DNA from: an uncultured Treponema sp.
GTDB taxonomy: Bacteria > Spirochaetota > Spirochaetia > Treponematales > Treponemataceae
Length of the DNA: 64,000 bases
Direction of reading: 5' to 3'
NCBI GenBank assembly: GCA_934718065.1
Contig: CAKUZR010000007.1
Coordinates: 1-64,000 of the forward strand
Both the position numbers and the translations under genes were made by a program. The notes beneath the pieces were generated by a model. It saw only the letters and a program-made list of their open reading frames with translations. It made no database searches and was not told where the DNA came from. Below are positions 28,289-38,567 of the stretch, piece after piece (positions within the stretch are counted from its first letter, which is position 1; each line of letters starts with the position of its first letter).

Positions 28289-30415
28289 TTATTCCTCGTA
28301 AGCTATTTCGCCAAGAACTTCAACAGCGATATTGTTTCTTGCCGCATTAACTTCTTCCGCCGCAAGAACTACAACGCCAGGCATTTCAATTTCAATTGAA
28401 TCATGGACAAGCATTCTTATCGAGCCAGGGCAAAGAATTATCGGCATATAGCCCATGACGCTCACATTCTTTATGGTGTTGCTCACCGCATTAATCCATT
28501 TTCTGTTGTCAGCCGGGTCAAGCGCCAGAATCGGACCTGAACCGTCATCCGGATACTGGGCATGGCTGAACAGAAGCTCGCACCAGCCCTGGCTCAAATT
28601 TATAAGCCTGAGCTTTCCGTCGTTGTCAGCATACTGAAGACAAATCTGGCTTCCAAGAGCGACACGAACCGCATCAATCAGTTTCCATGTAACGCGTGTG
28701 TACAGTCCGCTGTTTGAAACAGCCTCAAGGATTGTAACCATATTGCGGATTGAAACTTTTTCCTTAAGAAGTCCGCGCAGGATTTTTTCGATTTCTCCAA
28801 TTGAAAATTTATGGTCGCCGGAAAGAACTTCGTCAACAATAATCTGGTTGTCTTTCTTCGTCTGCTCAAGAATAAGATTGACTTCCTGACGCCCAAGAAT
28901 ATCAGCGGCGTTGTTTTTAATAATTTCCGTAAGATGAGTCGCGATGATTGTTGGAGCGTCAACAACTGTGTACCCGGCCTGCTCCGCGTCTGCCCGCTGG
29001 TCTTCCGGAAGCCAGATTGCAGGCATTCCGAACGCAGGATCTTTTGTAGGCTCGCCCTTCAGCTCTTCTGTAACCGCGCCTGTGTTCATGCACATGTAAT
29101 AGCCAAGCCGAACCTGGCTTCGTCCGGCAGGAATTCCGCGGATTTTAAAGCAATATTCATTAGGCTCAAGGTTCATGTTGTCAACAATGCGGATTTTTGG
29201 AACGGGGAGCCCCATGTCAAGAGCGGCTTCCCTTCGGATTCTGGAGATTCGCTCCACAAGCTCAGCCCCTTTCTCCTGGTCAACAAGCGGAATCAGCGCA
29301 AAACCAATTTCCAGGCACAAAGGATCAAGCGGTGCGACAGCCTCCTGCTCAGGATTTCCCTGGGCTTTTTTCCCGCTTGCGGCTTCAGCCTTTTTCTGCG
29401 CCTCAAGAGCTTTCTCCTTTGCTTTCTGACGGGAAAGCATATATCCGTAGTAAAAAAACGCGGCGCCAGTAGGCACAAGAAGAAACTGTGTTCCATGCCG
29501 GAAAACTATTCCCATAACGGCAAGAACTCCGCCGATTATTTCATAGATTGTTCCGTCAATTGAAAATTCCTTTATAACTTTTTCGCCCAAAGTGTCAGCG
29601 GACTTGTCAGCAGTAACAAGAATACCTGTTGCAAAAGAAAGCATGAGCGACGGCATCTGGCTAAGCAGACCGTCACCAATTGTAAGGCGCGTGTACACTT
29701 CCAGCGCTTCCGTGAACGAAAGATGGCGGTAAACCATTCCCACAATGAATCCGCCCACAAGATTTATGACAGTGATTACAATTCCAGCCTTAACGTTTCC
29801 TGAAACAAATTTGGATGAACCGTCCATATTTGAATAAAAATCAATGTCCCGGCGGAGCTGCTCCTTCTGGCGGTTAGCCTCCTCCTCCGTTATGTAGCCG
29901 TTTGAAAGCTGGTTGTCAATATCAAGCTGCTTGACCTGCATTGAATCAAGAGTGAACCTTGCCGCAACTTCTGAAACACGGCCGGCACCCTTTGTGATTA
30001 CAACAACCTGAACAACAATAAGAATTATAAAAATAACAAAACCGATTACAAGACTGTTTCCAGCCACAATATCGGCGAACGCCTGAACCATCGCACTCTG
30101 AGTTTTCGCAAGCGCGTTGACATTGTTTCCCTCGGCGGAAAGAATCAGCCTTGTTGAAGAAATATTTATTCCAAGCCCGAACAATGTGATGAAAAGAATT
30201 ATCTGCGGAAAGGACGACAAATCCGAAGCGCGCGGTGTATACACAACCGTAAGAAGCACCAAAAGCGCCAGCGCCAGATTTATAATCATGAGAAAATCTA
30301 TAAATACTTTTGGAATAGGAATAATGAGCATAAGAACCGCGACGATTGCAAAAATTCCAATCATGTTGGTTCTAATGAAAGTTAATACCTTTCCCCTGCC
30401 ATTTTCGTTTGCCAT
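28289..30415 (-). CDS. flhA: Flagellar export gate protein FlhA
   Basis: Main membrane component of the flagellar type III export gate. The 708 residues comprise an N-terminal membrane domain of about eight helices with the FHIPEP-type loop (ARFTLDSMQVKQLDIDNQL), and a C-terminal cytosolic ring domain (MPAIWLPEDQRADAEQAGY, VLSGDHKFSIGEIEKILRGL). It follows flhB by 25 nt. Confidence 0.96.
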   Translation of the reverse strand: MANENGRGKVLTFIRTNMIGIFAIVAVLMLIIPIPKVFIDFLMIINLALALLVLLTVVYTPRASDLSSFPQIILFITLFGLGINISSTRLILSAEGNNVNALAKTQSAMVQAFADIVAGNSLVIGFVIFIILIVVQVVVITKGAGRVSEVAARFTLDSMQVKQLDIDNQLSNGYITEEEANRQKEQLRRDIDFYSNMDGSSKFVSGNVKAGIVITVINLVGGFIVGMVYRHLSFTEALEVYTRLTIGDGLLSQMPSLMLSFATGILVTADKSADTLGEKVIKEFSIDGTIYEIIGGVLAVMGIVFRHGTQFLLVPTGAAFFYYGYMLSRQKAKEKALEAQKKAEAASGKKAQGNPEQEAVAPLDPLCLEIGFALIPLVDQEKGAELVERISRIRREAALDMGLPVPKIRIVDNMNLEPNEYCFKIRGIPAGRSQVRLGYYMCMNTGAVTEELKGEPTKDPAFGMPAIWLPEDQRADAEQAGYTVVDAPTIIATHLTEIIKNNAADILGRQEVNLILEQTKKDNQIIVDEVLSGDHKFSIGEIEKILRGLLKEKVSIRNMVTILEAVSNSGLYTRVTWKLIDAVRVALGSQICLQYADNDGKLRLINLSQGWCELLFSHAQYPDDGSGPILALDPADNRKWINAVSNTIKNVSVMGYMPIILCPGSIRMLVHDSIEIEMPGVVVLAAEEVNAARNNIAVEVLGEIAYEE

Positions 30416-30440
30416 AAGTCCCCACCCAGCAAATTACTCA

Positions 30441-31538
30441 TCATTTCTTAGGAGTAAATTTTACAACTTCTGCGTAAATTTGCGCTATCACTCGAAAATA
30501 ATCTTCTGGTATTATATCACCAACCTCAGTTCTTGTATAGAGTTCACGGGCCATAGGTCTGTTTTCAACAACCGGAACAGAATTTTCCGCGGCAATCCGC
30601 CTCATCATAAGCGCAAGCTCATCCTCGCCTTTCGCCGTAACCTGCGGAGCAGGCGCAACTTCCGAGTCAAACTTCAGTGAAACCGCAAAATGCGTAGGGT
30701 TCGTGATTACAACATCGGATTCACTGACAGCTTTCGGAATATTCTGCCGGGCCATCTGGATAGCGCGCTGCCGGATTCTGGACTTCACCTCCGGATCGCC
30801 TTCCATCTCCTTGTATTCCTGCTTAACCTCGAATTTTGTCATCTTCATGGATTCCATGAATTCCCTTTTCTGCACAAAATAGTCCGGAATCGCAATCAGA
30901 ACGAAAAGAACCGCCGTAACCGCAAGAATCGTTCCAATCATCCTGGAAATGCTGAAAACCGCCTGCACAATGCTTTTGTTCTGGATTTCCATCAGAAGGA
31001 CCGGAATATCTTTTCTGATTAAAAAAAACGAAATCGCGATAATCAGAAAAACCTTTCCAATCGACTTTAAAATATTGAAAATTCCCTTGAACGAAAAAAG
31101 CGTGTTCTTAAAATACTGCCCGAAATTCGGAACAATCTTTGAAAATTTCGGCTCAATCGCCTTTGTTGAAAAAATAAAGCCTTTGTTCTGGATTATATTT
31201 CCAAGAATTCCGAAAACAATTCCGGTCAAAGCTACAGGAACCACAATTTTCACAAATTTTTCAGCAAAAATATAAAAATAAGCCGCTTTTTTCACGTCGC
31301 TGTCATTTATGCTGTTAAAAAAAAACTGCATCACGTCCGCACATTCAATAAGAACTCGCTTTGCAAGAACAAAAAATGTCATCAGCACGAAAAAAAACAC
31401 AATTGAGCTGTTAAGCTCCGAGCTTTTTGCAATCCGGCCTTCCTCGCGCGCCTTGCGGAGCTTGTACTCCGACGGTTCTTCTGTCCGTCCTTCGTCTTCC
31501 GCCGCAAACCACTGAAGGTCAATCTGGTCAAAACTCAT
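30441..31538 (-). CDS. flhB: Flagellar export switch protein FlhB
   Basis: Export-gate protein that changes substrate specificity after self-cleavage. The 365 residues comprise four membrane helices, then a cytosolic domain with the autocleavage motif NPTH (in VVITNPTHFAVSLKF). The N-terminus EDEGRTEEPSEYKLRKAREEG is family-typical. It overlaps fliR by 4 nt. Confidence 0.96.
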   Translation of the reverse strand: MSFDQIDLQWFAAEDEGRTEEPSEYKLRKAREEGRIAKSSELNSSIVFFFVLMTFFVLAKRVLIECADVMQFFFNSINDSDVKKAAYFYIFAEKFVKIVVPVALTGIVFGILGNIIQNKGFIFSTKAIEPKFSKIVPNFGQYFKNTLFSFKGIFNILKSIGKVFLIIAISFFLIRKDIPVLLMEIQNKSIVQAVFSISRMIGTILAVTAVLFVLIAIPDYFVQKREFMESMKMTKFEVKQEYKEMEGDPEVKSRIRQRAIQMARQNIPKAVSESDVVITNPTHFAVSLKFDSEVAPAPQVTAKGEDELALMMRRIAAENSVPVVENRPMARELYTRTEVGDIIPEDYFRVIAQIYAEVVKFTPKK

Positions 31539-32344
31539 TTCTGCCCTCCGGCAAGACTAAGCACCCTGATAAGCTCGTTCAGCCCCGTGTTGAATGAACG
31601 CAGGAAAAAATCGCACAGAGGCTGGAAAATCATCACAATCAGAAGAAACGAAAGCAGAATCATAACCGGAAAGCCTTCGCTCATAAGATTCATCTGCGGA
31701 GCCGCCTTGGAAAGCAGTCCTGTGCAAACCGAAATCAGCACAAGAGTTCCCATAATCGGGAGCGCAATCACAAAAGCATCCGCAAAAAGATTTGAAAGCC
31801 CCTTCAGAAGAAATTTCAAAATGGATTCCCTTCCGTCAACAAGAGAAAAAACATTCAGCGAAACAAAAGTCTGCCGCAGCCCGGTCAGAAAAATCTTCTG
31901 AAACCAGTGGTCCTGCAGAAAAATAAGAATCGCCGCAAAATTAAAAAACTGGCCGAGAAGCGGATTTTCAACCTGGCTCAGAGAATCGTAGACCGCGGCC
32001 GCAGAAAATCCCATCTGAAAGGCAAAAAACTGCGCCGCCGTGCTGAACGCCGCGAAAATTATCGAGACATAAAAGCCAATTATAACGCCGATCAGAGCCT
32101 CGCCAACCAAAAGAAGAGCATACTCCATGCTGAATGCGCCGTCGCCCTGAATCCACGCCGAATACGCGGAAAAATCCGCAAAACCCATCATCAAATAGGA
32201 CATATAGCCAATCAGGGCAATTTTTGCAGTCCGGGAAACAGTCCTCATCGAAAAAAGCGGCAATGTAAAAACCAGTCCCGCGCACCTTGCGGCAACAAGA
32301 AGAAAAACAGGCGCGGAATTCACAATCTCATCAAGCACATTCAT
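31535..32344 (-). CDS. fliR: Flagellar export protein FliR
   Basis: Membrane export-gate component of 269 residues with about six helices. Family patterns visible are FVLAARCAGLVFTLPLFS-like (here FLLVAARCAGLVFTLPLF), GEALIGVIIGFYVSIIF and FQMGFSAAAVYDSLSQVENP. It begins 6 nt after fliQ; no strong Shine-Dalgarno is seen, so coupling to fliQ translation is likely. Confidence 0.94.
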   Translation of the reverse strand: MNVLDEIVNSAPVFLLVAARCAGLVFTLPLFSMRTVSRTAKIALIGYMSYLMMGFADFSAYSAWIQGDGAFSMEYALLLVGEALIGVIIGFYVSIIFAAFSTAAQFFAFQMGFSAAAVYDSLSQVENPLLGQFFNFAAILIFLQDHWFQKIFLTGLRQTFVSLNVFSLVDGRESILKFLLKGLSNLFADAFVIALPIMGTLVLISVCTGLLSKAAPQMNLMSEGFPVMILLSFLLIVMIFQPLCDFFLRSFNTGLNELIRVLSLAGGQK

Positions 32345-32350
32345 AAGAAT

Positions 32351-32620
32351 TTATTTTGCGATTTCCGGAATCATCTGAAAAAGCGAAACCGTATAATTCC
32401 TTAAATCCGAAAACATCCAGCCGCTCAGAAGCGAAATCACCAGAAGAATTCCCACAAGCTTCGGAAGAAAAGTCAAAGTCTGCTCCTGAATTGAAGTCAC
32501 GGCCTGAAAAATCGCCACAATCAGACCGATTACAAGGGCAACTCCCAAAGGAGGCGCAATCAGCAGAAGAATCTGAACAACGCTTCCGCGCATAAGGCTT
32601 ACAATCTGACCAATAGACAA
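32351..32620 (-). CDS. fliQ: Flagellar export protein FliQ
   Basis: Small export-gate protein of 89 residues with two membrane helices. Typical elements are GLIVAIFQAVTSIQEQTLTF and FLPKLVGILLVISLL. It lies between fliP (21 nt gap) and fliR (6 nt gap), preceded by a GGAGGT site. Confidence 0.95.
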   Translation of the reverse strand: MSIGQIVSLMRGSVVQILLLIAPPLGVALVIGLIVAIFQAVTSIQEQTLTFLPKLVGILLVISLLSGWMFSDLRNYTVSLFQMIPEIAK

Positions 32621-32641
32621 AACTTACCTCCTGAAAAAAAG

Positions 32642-33463
32642 CTAATGAATAACCGAATTGAACAGCTGGGTTGTCAAAAGTCCCCATCCGTCAACCAGAA
32701 CAAAAAGCATAAGCTTGAAAGGCATGGAAATTTGAACCGGCGGAAGCATCATCATTCCCATGGACATAAGAATGCTTGCCACTACCATATCAATTATTAT
32801 AAACGGAATATAAAGAATCACACCGATTTTGAACGCGACGGTAAGCTCGTGCAGAATATAAGACGGCACAAGCACGTAAGTCGGAACATCCGCCAGAGTG
32901 TCAGGGCGGTCAAGTTTGGCCATGTTCATAAAAACTGAAATATAGCTCGTGTCGCCAGCCATCTGTGTGTACATGAACTGCCGAATTGGAGCCTCCGCCT
33001 CGTGGTAAGCCTCTGAAATTTCAATGCTGCCGTCCGAAAGCGGCTTGAAGGCTTTTTCATACATCTGCGTGAACGTTGGCCACATCACAAAAATCGTCAT
33101 AAAAAATGCGATTCCGTTCAAAACCGCCGTAGGAGGAACCTGCTGCAAAGAAAGTGCTCTTTTTATAAAGTCAAGGACAATTGAAAATCTGAGGAAACAA
33201 GTCACAAGAATCAGAATGCTAGGCGCAAGGCTCAGAACCGTAAGCAAAACCAGCAGGCGCACAGAAAAAGCGACTTCCCTTCCAGTTCTAGGCTCGGTAA
33301 CATTTATTGAAACGTTTGGAATTTCCGCCGGACGGATATTTCTGTTCATCTCCGTGTTTCCGCGCGCAGAGCCCTGAGGAAACGAAGACTGAGAAAACAC
33401 AAAATTTCCTGCAAGCAAAAAGACAGCCGCAAACGTCAAGATTTTTCTGGCAATTGATTTCAT
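32642..33463 (-). CDS. fliP: Flagellar export protein FliP
   Basis: Core export-gate protein of 273 residues that forms the gate with FliQ and FliR. It has a cleavable signal peptide (MKSIARKILTFAAVFLLAGN), then helices with FLRFSIVLDFIKRALSLQQ and PPTAVLNGIAFFMTIFVM. The start at 33463 is chosen because it lies 1 nt after the fliO stop and gives a normal signal peptide. A longer in-frame reading to 33592 would run through fliO. Confidence 0.95.
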   Translation of the reverse strand: MKSIARKILTFAAVFLLAGNFVFSQSSFPQGSARGNTEMNRNIRPAEIPNVSINVTEPRTGREVAFSVRLLVLLTVLSLAPSILILVTCFLRFSIVLDFIKRALSLQQVPPTAVLNGIAFFMTIFVMWPTFTQMYEKAFKPLSDGSIEISEAYHEAEAPIRQFMYTQMAGDTSYISVFMNMAKLDRPDTLADVPTYVLVPSYILHELTVAFKIGVILYIPFIIIDMVVASILMSMGMMMLPPVQISMPFKLMLFVLVDGWGLLTTQLFNSVIH

Positions 33464-33464
33464 T

Positions 33465-34094
33465 TTATTTGCCGCCGTTGAATTTATTTCGCTGTTTTTC
33501 AAGCAAATCTGTAATCTTGTTTTTTTCGCCGGACATAGCATTTTCAGAATCCCGCGGGCCGTTCGGCATGAAAATATCAAGAATATCCGCAAAATTCTTA
33601 GGCTTGCTCTTTTTCTTCTGCTTGTCCGAATAAAGATTCATCGCCTGGATAAGCTCCGGATCGTCAATCTGGCTTATAAGATTAACAGAATCATCGGAAA
33701 CGCCAATCATAAACGCATATTTATCTGTCAGAGTAACAATCTGAACTGACTTTGAAGGCGAAATATTCACGGAAGAAACGATGCGCATGAACATATCATC
33801 GTTGTCCGGAACAGCCATAGTTTTCTTCATGAATTTGAAAACAAGAAAAATGCAGGCAACAACAATCAGAAGAAACAAAACCATTCTTAAAAGAAGAAAA
33901 AACGAAGAACTGCCGCTTCCGCCCGGAGCCTGGTTCTGCCGGCTTTCTCCAAGAAGAACTGAAGACTCATCAAAAGTGTTCAGCGGCTGCTCAATAACCT
34001 GAGTTTCTTCAGCAGAAGCGTTTTGCTGCGCCGCCACCGAAAAAACAGAGCAAACAAGAATTAACAAAAATACTACGAGATTCTTTTTAAACAA
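33465..34094 (-). CDS. fliO: Flagellar protein FliO
   Basis: A 209-residue FliO/FliZ-type accessory of the export gate. It has a signal peptide (to about VAAQ), a short periplasmic part, one membrane helix (SFFLLLRMVLFLLIVVACIF) and a basic cytosolic tail beginning KFMKKT. It starts with TTG, supported by a GGGTGGGG purine stretch just upstream. Placement between fliY and fliP is the standard one. Confidence 0.85.
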   Translation of the reverse strand: MFKKNLVVFLLILVCSVFSVAAQQNASAEETQVIEQPLNTFDESSVLLGESRQNQAPGGSGSSSFFLLLRMVLFLLIVVACIFLVFKFMKKTMAVPDNDDMFMRIVSSVNISPSKSVQIVTLTDKYAFMIGVSDDSVNLISQIDDPELIQAMNLYSDKQKKKSKPKNFADILDIFMPNGPRDSENAMSGEKNKITDLLEKQRNKFNGGK

Positions 34095-34137
34095 TTTTCC
34101 CCACCCTGAAAAATCGAAAAATATCTATTTACGCGCT

Positions 34138-35370
34138 TTAATGCAAATCTGAAACCCGTTCCAAAGGCGAAAGAATTTCTGTTACGCGGACACCGAAATT
34201 TTCATCGATGACAACAACCTCGCCTTTCGCAATCGGTTTGTGGTTCACAAGAATATCAACAGGCTCACCGGCAAGCTTATCAAGCTCAATGATAGTTCCT
34301 TCGCCCATGCCCAGAATTTCCTTTATCTGTTTCTTTGTGCGGCCAAGCTCTACAGTCATTTCCATGTAAACATCCATGATAAGACTGATATTTCCTTGTT
34401 CACCAGGAACGTTCGAGCCCTGAAGATTTGGATACTGAAGAGTCTGTACATTAGGCATATTCATGCCCATATTCTGACCAACCGGCATCTGCTGCATTCC
34501 CATCTGAGGCATCCCCATGTTCATCTGGTTCATGCCCATATTCATCTGAGGCTGCATAGCCATCTGATTCATGTTCTGTCCCATAGGCATCTGCATCTGC
34601 TGCATTCCCATCTGGTTCATGCCCATGTTCATCTGCGGCTGCATATTGTTCATCTGGCCGGCGTTCATTCCGTTAGGCACAGAAGCATCTGAAGCCGAAA
34701 GGCTCTCCAGCTCAGCAGCGTCGTTTGCACCGTAAGCCTTGCAAATCTGCTCGCCGACTTCACCGCCAAGACATTCCCACAATGTGTAATTCTGGCCATC
34801 CAAAGAAATTGGATAGCTGATCAAAGGAAATTTATTCTGCGGAATGCGGAGCATCGCCTTAGGGCTGTTCGCCGCTTCCGGAGGATTCGAGGCAAGTCCC
34901 GGAAATTTTCCAGTTTTGTCAAGCTCCTGGATTTCAGTTCCGGAATGCATCGCAATAACTTCCGAAATGCAGTTCAGCGCCATATCATCAAAATCAGCAT
35001 TTTCTTCTTTTGTAATGAGATTTACAATTTTCTGGGCAAATTCAGGCGCAAGCAGATAAAGATGCTCGCCAGCCATCCCTGAAGAAAAATCAGAAGTAAC
35101 TGAAACAACAATTTCCGGAATTTTTGCCAGAAGCCCGTCGCGGTCCAGAATCTCAACAGACGGAGTTCCGCCAGTAAAATTCGCGCCAGTCATTGAATTC
35201 AATTTTTCTACAAAAGGAGCGCTTAAATCACCGGCAAAAGTCGTTAAAGTTTTTGCATCAATATGAACTGCAGGGCCTCCGCTTACATGACCGGATGAAT
35301 TCAACCCGTCAACAGAAACTCCTGAAAGCAAAGCGTCAATTTCATCCTGGGAAATAGCACCATCACTCAT
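34138..35370 (-). CDS. fliY: Flagellar switch protein FliY/FliN with Met-rich linker
   Basis: C-ring switch protein of 410 residues. An N-terminal EIDALLSG peptide (residues about 9-16) resembles the FliM CheY-binding peptide. A CheC-like domain follows (about 35-210), whose motif SEVIAMHSG keeps the Glu but lacks the usual Asn of active CheC/FliY phosphatases. Residues about 236-315 form a linker made almost only of Met, Asn, Gln, Gly and Pro. The C-terminal SpoA/FliN domain ([37 protein letters not shown]) is complete. It overlaps fliM by 4 nt. Confidence 0.93.
   Translation of the reverse strand: MSDGAISQDEIDALLSGVSVDGLNSSGHVSGGPAVHIDAKTLTTFAGDLSAPFVEKLNSMTGANFTGGTPSVEILDRDGLLAKIPEIVVSVTSDFSSGMAGEHLYLLAPEFAQKIVNLITKEENADFDDMALNCISEVIAMHSGTEIQELDKTGKFPGLASNPPEAANSPKAMLRIPQNKFPLISYPISLDGQNYTLWECLGGEVGEQICKAYGANDAAELESLSASDASVPNGMNAGQMNNMQPQMNMGMNQMGMQQMQMPMGQNMNQMAMQPQMNMGMNQMNMGMPQMGMQQMPVGQNMGMNMPNVQTLQYPNLQGSNVPGEQGNISLIMDVYMEMTVELGRTKKQIKEILGMGEGTIIELDKLAGEPVDILVNHKPIAKGEVVVIDENFGVRVTEILSPLERVSDLH
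34440..34670. repeat. Imperfect short repeats coding the FliY Met/Gln/Asn linker
   Basis: Degenerate copies of a CAT-rich unit (plus strand forms such as TTCATGCCCATGTTCATCTG) recur through about 230 bp. On the coding minus strand they give repeated MNMGMNQM and GMQQMQMP peptides. The pattern suggests growth by slippage or unequal crossing-over and would be length-variable between strains. Confidence 0.7.
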
Positions 35371-36401
35371 AATGTATCATCTCCTTCTACAGAAAGTTCT
35401 TCAAAATCATCTGCAGCAACATCTTCAATCTTACCTGTAACCTGAACCGCCATTTTTTTTCCGACAATTCCAGGCTGACAATAAAACTTTTTCTTGTTTC
35501 CAACACTTAAAGTAAACGGTTCGCCGACTTTTGTATTGGAAAGACGGACAACATCTCCAACTTTCAATGCCAGCACATCTCTGACGGGCAAATTAATCGA
35601 GCCAACTTCCGCCACAACTTCCATATCGACAGAAGAAAGCTTTTCCTTCAAGGTTCCAAGATACTGCGTTGTAGAGCTTCTTCTTACGGAAGAGAACCAG
35701 AACTGAGAGGACAGCTTTGAGATTATAGGCTCTATGGTTATGTAAGGAATACAGAAGTTCATCATTCCTTCCTCATCCCCAACCTTTGTTTCAAGAGTAA
35801 TAAGAACGACCATTTCCGACGGCGGAACAATCTGGGCAAACTGCGGGTTCGTCTCAATCTGGGCAAGCCTAGGGCGAAGGTCAATAACCTGAGTCCATGC
35901 CTCGCGCATATTCGCAAGGATGCGGACAATAATTCCTTCCATTACCGACTGCTCAATATCCGTAAGGTCGCGGTTTTTGTTCGTGGCAGTAACTCCGCGT
36001 CCGCCAAAAAGACGGTCAATCATGCAGAAAGTAATCGCCGGGTCAATTTCAAGGACTGCATTTCCTTTCAGAGGATCCATATTCACAACCGCCAAAGTTG
36101 TAGGCGTAGGAATTGAACGGATAAATTCCTCGTAAGTAAGCTGGTCTACAGAAGCAACATGAACGTGGACCAGAGAACGCAGCTGCGCGGAAAGAGATGT
36201 TGTTGTAAGACGCGCAAAGGTTTCGTGCATATTCGAAACCGTTCGCAGCTGTTCCTTTGAGAATTTGTCAGGACGCTTGAAATCATAAATTTTTATTTTG
36301 CGGGTATCGCTGACCGGCTTGAAGTCATCGGCGTCAGAATCACCTGAGCTGATAGCCGTCAAGAGCTGGTCAATTTCATCCTGTGACAAAACTTCTGTCA
36401 T
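35367..36401 (-). CDS. fliM: Flagellar motor switch protein FliM
   Basis: C-ring protein of 344 residues. The N-terminal CheY-binding peptide [10 protein letters not shown] is followed by the middle domain ([48 protein letters not shown]) and a C-terminal SpoA domain ([19 protein letters not shown]). Order fliL-fliM-fliY and the 4-nt overlap with fliY are normal. Confidence 0.97.
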   Translation of the reverse strand: MTEVLSQDEIDQLLTAISSGDSDADDFKPVSDTRKIKIYDFKRPDKFSKEQLRTVSNMHETFARLTTTSLSAQLRSLVHVHVASVDQLTYEEFIRSIPTPTTLAVVNMDPLKGNAVLEIDPAITFCMIDRLFGGRGVTATNKNRDLTDIEQSVMEGIIVRILANMREAWTQVIDLRPRLAQIETNPQFAQIVPPSEMVVLITLETKVGDEEGMMNFCIPYITIEPIISKLSSQFWFSSVRRSSTTQYLGTLKEKLSSVDMEVVAEVGSINLPVRDVLALKVGDVVRLSNTKVGEPFTLSVGNKKKFYCQPGIVGKKMAVQVTGKIEDVAADDFEELSVEGDDTL

Positions 36402-36429
36402 CTGCCTTCCACCTTAAAACTTTCAGCAG

Positions 36430-36981
36430 TTACTGTTCAAGAACATCAAGCTGAAGAAAAGAAATATCCTTTATTTTCGAGGAACTTAAAATTTCGTCGT
36501 TTATTTCATTCCGCAACTCAATCTTAAGTTTCTGCTCATTCTGAGGACGAAGCTCAGCAATTGTCTTCTGTGTAAAGTATCGGCGCAAAAAGTCTTTTAA
36601 TTCAATACTTCTTTGAGTAATTTCTGTTGAACAGGCCTTGTCGTCTTTTTTATATCCAAGAGCAATGTCAACAACAACGCTTGCCGGAATATCATCGCTG
36701 GTTTTTGTTCTGATTGCGCCCAACGACGTGTACCAGTCAAGAATTTCACGCTGAACCTGATATTCATCAGAAACAGGAAAAGAAATTCCAGCATTTGAAG
36801 GCTTGTTATTGTTTATAATCCGAACTGTAACAACCACAATTACAACAATCAGAATTATCGCGCCAAGCGCAATTGCTATCCATTTTAAAAGCGAATTAAA
36901 AAGACCGCCAACTTTGCTGCCTTTCGCCGGAGCAGATGAGTCCGAGCCTTCATCCAAACCGTCAAGTCCGTCGTCTGCCAT
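36430..36981 (-). CDS. fliL: Flagellar basal-body protein FliL
   Basis: Stator-associated inner-membrane protein of 183 residues. An acidic N-terminus (MADDGLDGLDEGSD) is followed by one membrane helix (LKWIAIALGAIILIVVIVVV) and a periplasmic domain with LRRYFTQKTIAELRPQNE. The start at 36981 is chosen because GGGAGG sits 5 nt upstream; an earlier in-frame codon would add eleven residues without a ribosome site. Confidence 0.9.
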   Translation of the reverse strand: MADDGLDGLDEGSDSSAPAKGSKVGGLFNSLLKWIAIALGAIILIVVIVVVTVRIINNNKPSNAGISFPVSDEYQVQREILDWYTSLGAIRTKTSDDIPASVVVDIALGYKKDDKACSTEITQRSIELKDFLRRYFTQKTIAELRPQNEQKLKIELRNEINDEILSSSKIKDISFLQLDVLEQ

Positions 36982-37046
36982 CTTTCCTCCCAGAAAAAAA
37001 AATGCTTTCCGCATAAATTTTAAAAGATATATCTAAAAGTATACAC

Positions 37047-37775
37047 TTAAAAATGTCCCTCGTCTAGGATAATTATATCCACACGGCGATTATATGCCCT
37101 GCCCTCCGGCGTATCGTTTGAAAATTTAGGCTGAGTGTCCGCATATCCGGCAACAGAGAAACGGTTTTCGTCAACTCCGTAATCCGCAAGATAATGAAGA
37201 ACGTTCATTGAGCGCGCCGCGGAAAGCTCCCAATTGCTAAGAAATTTTGAATTTTCCTGAACCGGCGTATTGTCGGTGTGGCCTTCAATCCGGAATTTCC
37301 TGTTCTTAAGCTCCGGATCCTTGAAAAAATCAGAAAGACGCAGCAGAGAATCGCGGGTTTCTTCTATATTTAAGTCTGCGCTTCCTTCCGCAAAAAAATT
37401 GTCAGCGGCAAGAGAAATAACAAGTCCGCGCTCATCGCTTGTAATCGTTATTTTGTTGGATTTTATGTCCGGCGCAAAAAGCGACACAGCCTTTTTCTTT
37501 GCAAGTCCAAGGGATTTTCCTTTTTCAATGGCAGGAAGAGAATTTATTGTGTTTCCAAGGTCAGAAAGTTTTCCTGTAGACAAAGACATTCCGCCGTTCA
37601 CGGATTCAGTTTCATTCATCTGAAGAGACTGGGTAATTGTCGCAAGCTGAGTGACGTCCACTTCTGAAGGATTGTAGAGCATAACAAAGAAGCAGAGCAT
37701 AAGGGTAATCATATCACCATAAGTGCCCTGCCAGGCGGTTGACGGTTTTTCAGGTTCTTTTTTTTCCTTTGCCAT
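37047..37775 (-). CDS. motB: Flagellar motor stator protein MotB
   Basis: Stator subunit of 242 residues that anchors to peptidoglycan. The single membrane helix has the essential ion-binding Asp at D21 ([16 protein letters not shown]). The C-terminal OmpA-like domain has [12 protein letters not shown] and [14 protein letters not shown]. It follows motA by 9 nt. Confidence 0.96.
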   Translation of the reverse strand: MAKEKKEPEKPSTAWQGTYGDMITLMLCFFVMLYNPSEVDVTQLATITQSLQMNETESVNGGMSLSTGKLSDLGNTINSLPAIEKGKSLGLAKKKAVSLFAPDIKSNKITITSDERGLVISLAADNFFAEGSADLNIEETRDSLLRLSDFFKDPELKNRKFRIEGHTDNTPVQENSKFLSNWELSAARSMNVLHYLADYGVDENRFSVAGYADTQPKFSNDTPEGRAYNRRVDIIILDEGHF

Positions 37776-37784
37776 TTTGAATCC

Positions 37785-38567
37785 TTAGTCTTTTAGAATA
37801 TCCGCTTCTATTGATTTTCGTGTAACCGGATCAAGATAAGTAAGAAGCTTCTGCCCCATGATTCTAGGATTTTCACCGGCCTGAATTGCAAGAACGCCCT
37901 CGATAACCATTTCCTTGGCGCGCATTTCCATTGAATTCTGGTTGATAAGATTCTGTCCGAGAGGAACAAGAAGCCAGTTCGCCATCATAGATCCGTAAAG
38001 AGTTGTAATAAGGGCGACCGCCATGTTAGGTCCAAGGGAAGATTTATCCTCAAGGTTGTTCAACATACCAATAAGACCAAGAACCGTTCCCATCATTCCG
38101 AAACCTGGAGCAAAACCCGCCCACTGGTTCATTACGTTTACCCATTCCATGTGGCGTGCCTCGCACTGGCTCATTTCATTTTCCATGATTGTGCGGATTA
38201 CGTTTCCGTCTGTTCCGTCAACAACAAGGCGCAGACCGTTGCGCATAAAAGCGTCGTCAAGATCGTCAAGTCCGTCTTCCAGGGCAAGAATACCTTCGCG
38301 GCGGGCTTTGTTTGAAAGATCCATCAGCTTTGAGATAAGCGTTTTTTCACCAAAATCCGGAACTTTAAAACATTTTCCAATAATTTTAAAAAGACCGATA
38401 GCCTTGGACAAAGGCGACATAATAAAAATCGCGGCGTAAGAACCGCCTACAGTCATGAAAACAGACGGAATATCAATAATTCCGCCCAAAGTACCGCCTG
38501 ATGTCAATACAGACATTACAATACAAGCCGCGCCACCAACAAAACCAATTATTGTCGCTATATCCAT
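37785..38567 (-). CDS. motA: Flagellar motor stator protein MotA
   Basis: Four-helix stator subunit of 260 residues that forms the ion channel with MotB. Typical parts are the N-terminal MDIATIIGFVGGAACIV, the cytoplasmic loop with RREGILALEDGLDDLDD, and PGFGMMGTVLGLIGMLNNLE in helix three. It begins directly after the flbD stop codon. Confidence 0.96.
   Translation of the reverse strand: MDIATIIGFVGGAACIVMSVLTSGGTLGGIIDIPSVFMTVGGSYAAIFIMSPLSKAIGLFKIIGKCFKVPDFGEKTLISKLMDLSNKARREGILALEDGLDDLDDAFMRNGLRLVVDGTDGNVIRTIMENEMSQCEARHMEWVNVMNQWAGFAPGFGMMGTVLGLIGMLNNLEDKSSLGPNMAVALITTLYGSMMANWLLVPLGQNLINQNSMEMRAKEMVIEGVLAIQAGENPRIMGQKLLTYLDPVTRKSIEADILKD

Noticed and set aside
33463..33592. Extended N-terminus of fliP
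   Set aside because: It would run through the end of fliO in another frame; the start at 33463 gives a proper signal peptide.
34440..34670. CRISPR-like periodic repeat
   Set aside because: The repeats are imperfect, have no unique spacers and code in frame for the FliY linker.
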